Positions 53,991-64,000 of a DNA stretch of 64,000 bases are shown here, piece after piece. Position 1 is the stretch's first letter, and every line of letters begins with the position of its first letter. The position numbers and the translations under genes were made by a program. Where the stretch lies: contig OX485807.1 of assembly GCA_950295325.1 (NCBI GenBank), forward strand, positions 25,331,666-25,395,665, in the 5' to 3' direction. The DNA is from Polytrichum commune (taxonomy: Eukaryota > Streptophyta > Polytrichopsida > Polytrichales > Polytrichaceae). The notes under the pieces were generated by a model. That model was not told the origin of the DNA. It was given only the letters and a program-made list of their open reading frames with translations, and did no database searches.

Positions 53991-56900
53991 AATGGGAGGG
54001 AATGATGTGGATGACCAACCAACATCAATAGTCAAGCTTCCTTAAGCCTATGAGTATGCCCAATTACTCATCCACTAGTAAGAACAATGGATTAAGTAGT
54101 ATGCGATGAAATGTAATTAAATTTGACAAAAGTTAGCCTATTATACAAATGCGAGCGCCCTAAACCTCCACCCTTATGCGTCGTAGTCCGGGTGAAGATC
54201 TATGACTTACATGAACTTGAGTACCTCACTTGACCATTGGACTTGGTACCCAATGCTCCAACAATATGAGTGCCACACACACTATTTTATTCCAAAGGGA
54301 AACAAGGCTACAAGCATTTAAAAATACTCTCTTCCCCTGTGAATATTTCAACCACCTTCACTCCTTAATTCTAACACACCACACTTAAGCTTTCACACTT
54401 ACTAACATGAGCTACTCTAAGCTTGGGTTAGGTCTAGCACTGAGTCAAATATTTGGGCTTAAACACACCCTCTACTTAGAATCAACTAATTACCCTAGCC
54501 CTACGCTATTTAAGTACCCCTTACAGCTCCACCAACTAACTTCAAACCTCCAGGCTTGGGCTCGGCTCACTTCCAAGAGTTGTCTCGAATTCCCTCACCC
54601 TCTGCAGAGCCGGCGAATCACACCCTGCCAGCCAAAGCTCTGTTTGGCCAAAGAGTCGTTCTACCTGCTGGTGCCGTAATCGATTCAGCTCCCCTCGACT
54701 TGGAGGCAGCAACCCACCTTCTTGCACCTGACTCCTCCCCTGTTCCTTCCAACTGCCGCCACTTCGCAACATTGGTTAAATCCTCAGTATCGATCCAGCC
54801 TTCGACCACCTCCTCATTGCTTGAGTAATGCACAACCATAGCAGTTCGCAGATCCACTTCCACCCCTGGGATCGCATTGAACCGTGAATTTCTCCAACGC
54901 GGCAATCCCAGCAGACCGCAGTCGCTTCCCAACCGAATCAGGCCGCGGATTCTCTCCTTCCCTTCTCCGATTTCGCAAACTAGCTGCGCGGCTAGCCACC
55001 GCAGCAATGCTCACAGCAGGTTGTTTTTCACTCCCAGCTCAAGCCATTCCCTCCCACATGGTATATCCTCACTTACCTTCTCTCTGTCGGCGAAGCAAGC
55101 AAATCACCTGCAGCTCTCACTCTGCCGCCAATCCTCCTGAACTCGGCCAGCAACCGACAATGCTTTTGCTCAGCACCCTCATTCTCATGACCGCAACTCC
55201 ACCACCTGAATTCTTCAGTGCAACCAGAGAAGATGGAATCCACCGAGCGTGGCTCAGCCACCTAGGCCACACATTCAAACTTCAGCCCATAACCCCCTGC
55301 ATGTCATTCATCTCTCACCATTCTACCCATGCTCCGGTGTAAATCCTTACTCCGTCTCCCGCAATCAGACAATGAATGGGACAAGCTCTCCCCTTCTCCG
55401 AATGCCAAGCTCCTCCGTTAGCAAATCCTCCCTGCCGCCAGCAGCGCCGTGCCGTCATCCTCACCATCTGACTTCCTTAGTCGGGCAGGGCTCCACCCCT
55501 CGGCCTCTGTTCCTAACTTGCTCGCTATCCAGAATGAGAGAGCCTCCGATGGATTCCAGGGGACCCCTCCCAAGCTCTCCGGGCTTTCTGCACTCCTCCT
55601 TCCAAAAGCCTTTTAAAGAAAGCCCTCGACTCTTCGAGAAGAGCTTGGCTCCTAATAATTGCTACATTTGTCTTTACTTTCCATTAAATGCACCTAGCTT
55701 AACACCTTAACACTTCCTAATATTAATTGTGACACTTCACTTCTTTTTGTCCTTTCAACTAACTTAAAAACAAAAGCAAATCCTAGTCTTTTGATTTTTT
55801 TTGTGGTTAATTAAATCTACATGTGGGCACATACTTGGGCTCACAACAAACTGGGGTGCCTACTTTTGTACCCATCTCTTGTCCACAAACGTGTATACTA
55901 AAGGGGGAGAACAGTATAGACAATATGTGCAGTCGGCTGATAAGGTATCACCGGGTATTTTGAACTTCGTGGAAATGATTGCTAAACCCTAGGCGGTGGA
56001 TCAACATGTGCATGGAAGGATTCAAGGGTTTCCCAACACTGAGGAGTGGTGGCTATTGGTTGAGAAGCAAGGAATCTTACTTGGAATAAGGGATTGCTCA
56101 TCAAGTTCCAAAATTGGACTTTATTAGAAACTTGGATTTTGTTGATAACGACTTTCACTTGTAGAACATGACAACCACAAGGACCAAGGCTCAAGATAAC
56201 ATATCTTTTGTTATTTTTAAGACCATTGTCACATTGGTAGGAGACATGGTGTCAAACAACAAAACTCCAAATATGTGCAGTAAAAATGACATGGCCTACC
56301 TAACATGAAGGGTCTAGATCGACCATGCATGTTCATCCTCACCATGGTTGTCACCCTAACCATGTCCATTTTGCACTAGTAACCCTAATTCTCATTAAGT
56401 TCCCAATGATAAGAGAAATTCCCAAGTAGTTCCCAAGTGAAAATGGATGTATTTTAGATGTACACTACATAGATAAAAGGAATTTTAGCATTAACTACCT
56501 CTTTAATACGAAAACAAGAGATTCTAAATGTCGCATTATCAAATGTCGTAGCCGCATAAAAGAGGGAGTTTTGAACTAAAAAGTTTGGTTGCGCAAAAAA
56601 GTGTCGGAATATCGAGGGTGCCATATAAACGAGTGTCGTATTAACAAGGTTAGACTGTACCCGGTCATGCGCAGACCTCGATATCATGCCCATTCCCTTG
56701 CATGTAGAAAGAGCACAAAAAGCACAAAAAGCACAATTGCAAAGAGCATGTAAAAAGAGCACAAAAGATTGCCTTCAATCATCACTTCGGACTGAAAATA
56801 CAGGTATGCGTTCCTGAGATTGGAACAATATTTACTGCACTTTAATTTCTTACCAAAAGATCATCAGAACTTGCATGCAATAGTTTACATGAGTGAACGC

Positions 56901-57437
56901 TTAAGCTGGAAGTGAAGACCCTATTGTAATGAAGATGTGCCAGAGATTTGTTATCGCCTGGCTATTGCATCTGTTTGACTTTAACACAGCTTCAATAATC
57001 CATTGTTTCCATTTCATTGCATTGTGATTGATTTTTCCAGTGCTTATCAACATGATGTGAGCTTGGTGGATATTTGGAGAACGTGGAGAGTGCAGTGCGT
57101 GCAGTTCCATTTATATATAACAACCCCAATATGCGTGTGTATATATGGGGAGGCTGTCAACTTGGGTGGGTCCGGTCATCATAGAGTCAAAGTCCATCAA
57201 TAGCTGGGCATGTCCCTTGCCATAATGAAAGCTTAATAATATGTTGTCACCTAATTTTTGACATAAGATAAAGTAGTGGAAAATAGTATATGTTATATAT
57301 TGAATAAGTTCCTTGGAGGGCTGGGAGGCGTGTCATATAAGCCATTTATGGTGGGGGTTTACTCCCATTGTACCTTCAACGGTACAGATATTTGAGGGGG
57401 CGGGCATTATTGGGCCTCGGTGTTCGGTTGCACATGT
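53991..57437. other. No firm gene; GC-rich open segment 54540-55700
   Basis: 54540-55700 is GC-rich and open for long stretches on both strands (for example plus 54884-55342 and 55249-55710, minus 55007-54618). The products are Ser/Pro/His-rich and belong to no family I recognise. It could be a decayed gene or the internal part of a retroelement. The rest is AT-rich without features. Confidence 0.3.
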
Positions 57438-58455
57438 ATTAATTACCTTTGCGTTCTTGAAGGCCACTTATCCACAAATCCCATATTGTGTGCACTTCCA
57501 CTTAATAAAGAAGTAATTGATTGGGATTTCATTCCCGAAGTGAAACCGTCAATAAAGCATGTAATTGACATGGAAGTCAAAAAACATTACAAAATCCTCA
57601 GTAGCATTGAGGATATGACTCACCATTTGAAGGGGTCCTTGTCATTCTAAAATGAAAGTAAAATTAATGTGCTGATTATAGTATGTATATTCTATAATAG
57701 TTTAGGTACTGCCTTCTACTTTCAAAGTATTCATACAAATTCAAACTAATTAGGCGTGATCAAATGTAATCAATCCTATTGAAAATAATCAAGCTTGATT
57801 AACTTAACCTAATTAATCCTAGTCAAATCAGAAAGTATGCTTAGCAAACTAATTAAGCCTAATTAGTTCTAAAATGCACTTATATTAATTCTGATTAATT
57901 CAGAGATGAGAATTGATGTGCTTAAGTACACTTGTTTAGGCTTTATTATCCTTAATTAGGTTTAATGTGCTTACTTGCACTTAATCAGGCTCAATTAGCT
58001 CAAATGTGTATGAATACTTGTAGAAACTTAGTCGTTGCTCTCAATTATGTTCAAACTACAGTTATTTATGCTTGATTACGTTTAATCACACTTACTTAGT
58101 TTAAATGTGTATGAATACTTGTGAAAGTAGAAGGCATTATCTAAACTATTACAAAATATGCATACTAAAATCAACACATCAATTTTAGTTTCATTTTCGA
58201 ATGACAAAGACCCCTTCAAAGGGTAAGTCACAAACATTTATGTCTTGAATGCTTATGAGGATTTTATAATGATTTCAAACTTTCGAGTTAATTACATGTT
58301 TTATTGACGGTTTCATTTCAGGAATGAAATCCCAATCGATTGCTTATTTGCTAAGTGGAAGTGCACATGTATATATTGAATTTTGAACATATAGAGGTGA
58401 AGTGTACTCAATATGAGATTTGTGGACAAGTGGCCTTGGAGACTGCAAGGATAAT
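57438..58455. mobile_element. Long-inverted-repeat (foldback-like) element, ~1 kb
   Basis: The left arm ~57438-57760 and right arm ~58090-58455 are inverted copies of about 320-360 bases. Matched words include GGCCACTT(A/G)TCCACAAATC, GATTGGGATTTCATTCC, AAACCGTCAATAAA, TTTGAAGGGGTC and GCCTTCTACTTTCA. The ~330 bp spacer is built of TAATTAAGCCTAATTAG-like repeats. No target duplication was identified. No coding potential is conserved in the arms. Confidence 0.82.
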
Positions 58456-58783
58456 GTTTTTTTTGAAGTCAGGTAGGGCATGTAGAAGTTTTCAGTCGGG
58501 TTCAAAAACATCTTGAATTTTTTGTGGGCGACTGCCTTGGCCCATGTCCACCTCCCCCCTAAAAACTCGCAGGGGAGGTTTAACGTCACATGTTCCCAAC
58601 TGCTAGTTCAATAGAGAATCAACTTTTTTTAGCTCCCAAAATACGAGGACGATGGCGTCAATGATGGAAACCGGAGTTTCACAGCCTGTGTGGCCCCATT
58701 CAAAAGGGGTGTACGACTATGATCTTTATATTGGTAGGATCCCAATTTTGCCAAAGTCATTTGATGCGATCAGGGTACTGCAC
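58456..58783. other. No gene seen
   Basis: Short stretch between two mobile elements with no supported feature. Confidence 0.4.
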
Positions 58784-59374
58784 GGCCACTTCACACACAA
58801 GACTGAAGGCATGTGGCCATTGCAATCTAAGAGCTCTCATTGGTCGAAAGGATGGAGACCGTCCAAGTTCACTTCACACACAAAGGTGAAGGCCTAAAGG
58901 CCCAAAGAAGAATGTTCATGCATGAAAAGTCTACATGAAGTACTACATGGCAGACTATGGATAAGGTTTTATGGTCTCCCGGAATTTGCGTCAGACCCAC
59001 CTCCAAGAGGTGGGCCTGACGCAAATTCCGGGAGACCATGATTTTCTTTTAATATTTTTCCATCAGGACAAATTTCAAGACATATTCTATAACAAATTCC
59101 AAAATATATTCAAGGACAAACAAACACCACCAAGTAATTCTCTCAAGTTGATAGAATTTGAGACATATCATATTAAAACCAAATCCTTCCCTCTTTCTCT
59201 GCCAACAAAATATGCAATGGTCCCGCAACATGGTCCATTCTGACTTCACACAATGCTTGAGGCCCCTGACTACATAAAACGGCTTTCCCAACACCCATGG
59301 TACGGCCTTCGGATGAGAATCGAGGGTCCTCACCATTACAAGGTCACGGCTCTTGCTCATATGTAAAGTGGCCC
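58784..59374. mobile_element. Hairpin MITE family, copy C
   Basis: The left end GGCCACTTCACACACAAGAC matches copy A, and the right end AAAGTGGCC lies at ~59366-59374. The central hairpin is the best preserved: 58971-59003 and 59007-59039 are complementary with one mismatch and a 3-base loop. The interior word CTACATGAAGTACTACATGGC is shared with copy A. Confidence 0.78.
58971..59039. repeat. Near-perfect 33 bp hairpin
   Basis: The left arm begins ATGGTCTCCCGGAATTTG and the right arm ends with its complement. There is a single mismatch and a CAA loop. It is the centre of MITE copy C. Confidence 0.97.
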
Positions 59375-60692
59375 TCAGATGAAGACGATGATGAATCCAC
59401 AAACCAGCGAAATCATGGCGTAATTCTCGCCTTGATTTTGCACAGCGGAATATTAATGATGAAACTTACAGACGTGGTTTCGGTTGTTGCAGATCAGCTG
59501 ACTAGACGTTGATCATTCAACTTAATTCTATTGATTTCCTCTAGCTTTGGGTTTCTAGATGATGTTCTTGCCAGCCAACTCTGAGATCTTTTCAATTTCA
59601 ACCCTTGGCTGGCGTGGACTCGTGGAGTATCTACGGCACCGCATGGCGTGTCCAGTACTCGTGCATACACAGAATCAATGCAATTCAAACTACAAGGTGC
59701 ATTAGCTGCAACCTATGCCAGATTATCACCGAAACTTAATAGTTAACCCCAGGCTCTCGAACTTCATCCCTCACCGACCGCCGTTTCTTTGGGTTGGTGC
59801 CGCCTGGAACCTTCGAAAGTCAACATCTTCTTACCTGCTCAATCCTCTACCATGAAAAAAACTAGCGTGTTACATGTGCGGCTAAGCTTGAGAATCGCTG
59901 TAAAATTTAGAAGTTGAAACATCACCACATGCACGGCATTGCTACAGTAGGCTACCCGAAGAAACGAAGGGCAGAAAGATGGAGTTCCTTCCTCACCACT
60001 TCCACCCATTTTAATGCAAGCTGGAAACATCACAATATAACAAGTAATGATTTATCCACAAAAAGAATAATCACGGCTTCACTGCCGACTCAAGTTTGCA
60101 CAAAACAATGCATTTACAGACGCCGATTCAATTGATCGGGAGCCGACTAATCAACCTCTACTAAACTGCGCTTTGGGTTTCTGGGATTCGCAAGTTCAGC
60201 TCCAGATTTTCAAAATTCGGCCGACTGACAAACTCGACCCTTCGTGTGCAGTATGTGCCTACATTATATCCTGGCTTCTCCAGACCTCCTTTTAGTCGAT
60301 ACACATAACCCATCCATTCCAAACCGCAGCACCAAGACTAGTAAAGACTCAACCCAAGGCAGATCTCAACGTCTCGCGGAACGCTGCCACTGGTAACAGG
60401 GGTTTGCTTAAGGAGGTCGCCACCACCCCCCCATGCATCAAAATCTTCAAGTCTGCAGCCAGCCTTAAGTGGCAAGTCGACCTCCTCTCAATAATATGAA
60501 ATGGCTTCTTCGATCCATCAGGAACCTCGGACCCGAAACTGTGCATCGACATCTTCAAGTCTAGTTGCGTATTCATCACTCCTCCTCGATTCCTGTAACA
60601 TGATTCTTGCATCCTGCCTGCTTCATGTTCGTTGCCCTACCAGATGAGAGTCTACGTACATCATGTCATAACCCTGCTCCTCGGCGTCTCAC
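59375..60692 (-). other. Possible continuation of the minus-strand gene; no exons resolved
   Basis: Frames at 60612-60349 (87 residues, with FHIIERRSTCHLRLAADLKI) and 59688-59494 lie on the strand of the candidate first exon at 60817-60693. Neither is recognised and no splice model joins them with confidence. Confidence 0.25.
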
Positions 60693-60817
60693 CTATTCCT
60701 CGTGATGATGGTGGTGATGGAGAGGGGCTGAGGCGGCTTATCATCTCTGATCAGTGGCGAATCTGATGAGAGCGGCGGCTTGTATATACTTCCGCCTGAG
60801 TCGCCTTCAGACTCCAT
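60693..60817 (-). CDS. Candidate first coding exon, unknown protein (partial)
   Basis: Reads MESEGDSGGSIYKPPLSSDS then PLIRDDKPPQPLSITTIITR, 41 residues plus two bases, ending AGGAATAG|GTGAGA, a good donor. An acidic then Pro/Ser-rich N-terminus with PLI(R)DD is common at the cytosolic start of plant membrane transporters, but that is a weak hint. A TATA-like element lies ~240 bases upstream. Downstream exons were not found within the window, so the gene may be truncated. Confidence 0.4.
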
Positions 60818-61056
60818 CGACGATGGTAACCACCGCAACTTCTTCTCCTTCTCCTTCACAAATCAGCCAGCTCCGACCAAATTTACAAGCCACACGAATC
60901 AACGAGTAACTGTGTCTCCCCTCCAAGGATATGTGCAAAGTACAATTGGCAGAGCCACACTGAAGTTGAGCATCGAATCAGAAGTCTATCGTCGTTGTTG
61001 CAACACAGTTACCAGAGAAGCAATGAATATGGAGAATGCAGAGAACCTACAGGTTT

Positions 61057-61063
61057 CTATAAA
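61057..61063 (-). promoter_or_regulatory. TATA box for the minus-strand candidate gene
   Basis: On the minus strand this reads TTTATAG; it lies about 240 bases upstream of the ATG at 60817. A CCACGTGTCAA word (ACGT core, G-box/ABRE-like) occurs upstream at about 61161-61171. Confidence 0.4.
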
Positions 61064-61071
61064 TGCCGGGT

Positions 61072-64000
61072 TACCTGAGTCAGGGGAACTCTCGTTCCTG
61101 GTTCCTGGTCTGGTTCTAATATCCACGTGGCGTTCAAGGGGGTGTTAACTAATGTGGGATTGACACGTGGTAAACTTTTGTGGCGAGGGTAAGTATTTTC
61201 CTGGTGGATATAGAGCCCTCTTAAGTACACTGTGTGCGTAGCCTTCACGCTCACTTCAACGTCCTCCGCAGCCTAGTAGGGTGCTTAAAACCAACACTTT
61301 ACATATGGCCATGTGGTTGATATATAAAAAAAGGAAAATCATATTAGCCTTTCAGCTAAACATAGAAAGAAAGAAAGAAGTTAGCCTCGATTGAATATTT
61401 GATGAACATTCAAAGTCAAAACCACTAGTTTCCTTAAACCAATCCACATGTCCTGTGTATGACGACCTTGCATATGATGAGAACTCCACCTTCATTGCCG
61501 AGAACCAACACAACATAGTTGGGTACTAAACCCAAGCTACATCAACGCCCAAGTAGTAACGGTGTGCAAAGCCACATAGCCACCTCCATGATCCCACCCA
61601 GCTCGCTTGGAAAAGCATCACTTTGAATCCTATGTACCGACCCCTTGGTGCTTTATGAATGGAATGGCTAGAATAGGCATTGATAAGTCACCCTTGACCC
61701 ACCTTGAACCACCCGAGATAGAGTGGAGCCCATTACCTACCCTACATGGAGGTAGTGGAGCCCGCTATGAGGTGGCGTCATAATGGCACTATAAACCATC
61801 ACTCCGCAGACACACCTACACCATGAAGAACGGTTCAAGGTAGTTACAGTAGAGTGTTGGCAACTGGGAGGCACATAGTCTAACCATTATATACATAGGG
61901 GAGGGGGGGGGGAGGGGGATGGTTCTATCCATTCTATTCACAAAGCCAAGAAGGTAGGCCCACAAAGCATAAGGGGGGTTGGTTCTAAGCATAAAGGGGT
62001 CGGTATCCAGGATGCAAGGAGTTATGGTTTAAGCACCCCCTACCTTGGAAGTATAGCAAGGCTCACTAAGTAAGTATCACTTCTGAGTTCTCTACTAAAA
62101 GTTCACTCATGTCTGCATGACCTAATCAAGTCAATTTGTCCGCCCACAATAGTACCAATGAACTAGTGCAGAACCTTCAGGTATTCTCTTTACGGTTAAG
62201 TACTTGACGTTGGTATAATTAGTCTACAGTACAGTTATCCATGAATTCCCTCAAAAAGGGGTGCAAATGTGGGTTTGATCCTTCTTTGCCAAAAAGTTTA
62301 TATTTAGAGCTCGCTAGCTTATTGTGTTTCAGAGCTTATTTTGAAATTTGGGTGTAAATTTTGGGCCATCTTTTTCCAACTCTCAAATTTTGAGAGAATT
62401 TTAGGATCTAAAAAAGGGTATTTGCATGAGACCCGTTATCTTGAATCTTGGATCAACCTATGCAAGGCTAGCTTAGCCACCATCCTAGTAGTTAAGCTAG
62501 AAAACCGGTTTTCCATAGCCTGGCACCACTCCTTGTGGATGAAAATTTAAGCATTGAGAAAACTTGGGTGACTTTGTGTTAATTCTCATATACTCATGGT
62601 TTGGGACTAAACCATGGTTTCATCCACTTTATGAATAACTCTAGTAGCTCAAGAACCAAAAATAGTTATCTTGGGCTTAGAGCAACCCCACCCATGGCAA
62701 TTGTGAGCATGAAAAGAGGATTGAAAACTGTGGGGATTCACGTGTAGTAAGGTATGTGGGTGTTATTTGGTTTGGTTTAATTTGGTTTTTTTTTTATCTT
62801 TAAGGTTCTCCAACATCTACAAATTAGATTTACACAACAAAACTTTTGTTGCATTAGCAATCTATGATGAAACATCTACAAAAACCTGATTGAAAATTCA
62901 GACCTCCCCCGATTCAATTATAATTATTGAAAGTGCGTGTTGGTTGATTTCTTAACCAATGCATAAATTCTCCCAATTATGTTCGCTATTGAACGTAAAG
63001 TAGTTTAGTATTTGAAAACGTAATCCAATCTCCTTTAAACACGTGTCTTGAGGATGTTTGCGCTTTGGTCCTCACTGAACCACACATTGTTAGGTTTTTG
63101 GGTAGTTATATCAACACCATAGGCGTATATAATTGCACACAGAGCTGGGAGTGAAGTGCACATGGCTGCAGCAATATGCACATGTTGGGACTCATGTTGA
63201 TTTTAATATGTGTTGACACATACCTGTTAAAAACAATGAAGACTATATGTGGGCCCCTTCACTTCCAGATTCCTCATTCATTGCTAACGTGTGAGGAGAG
63301 TATCCCCTTTTCCTGATATTTTCCCTACTGTCTTTCCACGTTCATTGACCTTGACATTCCCAGACATGCCAGGTAATATTATATTCTTACCATCTATTCT
63401 CAAGGGGGAATATGCCACACATAGTTATATAGTACATCATTCTCTTTACATATACTTTGCCCAACAATCATGCTTGTCTATTTCATGTTAATTTTTCACT
63501 TTCACTTTGACAAATTACTGCAATGATCAAAGTACACACGGCACTCAGCCATTGGTTCCAGGTGTCTTCATCTTACAGGTATACTCTTACCCAACGATTT
63601 CTTTGTGTGTTTACACCAGCTGATAGGCTATAGGATGTGGTGGTTTATAGCATTTGTAATATTTCTAGTGGCCATGCATTTCTGAAGGGCCGTATGCTCC
63701 TTCACTGTAAATCAACATGGATGCAGTGTCAATTAAATCGCAAATTGTGACTGCAAACAGGAGAACACAGCACTTTACACCATAAACACTCTAACTATGA
63801 CTCAAATTGAAAATACACTTCCACTTTGAAAACTAAAATGGGAATTCTACATGCCTACATTCAGGTCATGTGTTAAAGTCATTCACAAACATGCTATACG
63901 TTGGGCAGGGCTGATTGCCAAGCCATACTCCCAAGATGATATATACAAAGCTTCCATAGCCACCACATGCCTACAATTACTATAATAATAGCCATGAATT
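61072..64000. other. No gene seen to the window end
   Basis: AT-rich sequence with a G-rich run at 61900-61919 and a GAAA microsatellite near 61366-61379. Frames are short and unrecognised. Confidence 0.4.

Noticed and set aside
54884-55342. 152-residue frame with an apparent signal-like segment
   Set aside because: The same region is open on the other strand and in other frames; composition alone can explain it, so it is noted only as a GC-rich open segment.

Overview
This is nuclear DNA of a land plant. The evidence is a plant-type MRS2/CorA magnesium transporter with five exons, an SRPK-family kinase, GT-AG introns of about 0.1-0.8 kb, an AT-rich background and a dense population of plant-style transposons (hAT, CACTA-like, pogo-like, MITEs and a tRNA-derived SINE). 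I cannot name the species. The look suggests a large, repeat-rich genome, possibly a non-seed plant, but that is an impression and not a demonstration.

Layout. 1-11.3 kb holds no gene that I can support: a diverged long-period repeat (three copies in the first 2.7 kb), a CACTA-type MITE with a TTG target duplication, one SINE copy and one copy of a hairpin MITE family. 11.46-13.92 kb carries a two-exon gene of unknown function. Its predicted ~741-residue product has a Pro/Ser/Arg-rich N-terminal half and a long C-terminal array of lysine/glycine-rich 11-residue repeats; this is the most unusual coding feature here. After a three-copy ~290 bp repeat comes the MRS2 gene (16.54-20.26 kb), whose introns hold a minisatellite and a MITE. 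A 1.37 kb hAT-like element lies just downstream.

24.6-26.4 kb contains minus-strand exons of an unrecognised gene, head-to-head with an intronless SRPK gene (26.76-28.68 kb) whose 3' flank is tandemly duplicated. 31.4-32.9 kb carries exons of a protein disulfide isomerase (PDI)-like gene that has lost its CxxC site. A second SINE with a perfect target duplication lies at 34.3 kb. A small Cys-containing gene with a clear TATA box and a 5'UTR intron lies at 36.9-37.6 kb.

41-64 kb is mostly mobile-element debris: a MITE, a broken FCP1/NIF-type phosphatase fragment, a ~4.6 kb foldback-like structure (inverted ~1.2-1.4 kb arms around palindromic ~50 bp tandem repeats) split by a hAT element with a perfect 8 bp duplication, a dead pogo/Tigger-like transposase, a ~1 kb long-inverted-repeat element and a third copy of the hairpin MITE. 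A candidate first exon with its own TATA box lies at 60.7-61.1 kb on the minus strand.

The genes do not form a pathway: Mg2+ transport, splicing-factor phosphorylation, ER folding and unknowns are simply neighbours. The unifying theme is repeated structure inserting into and around sparse genes.
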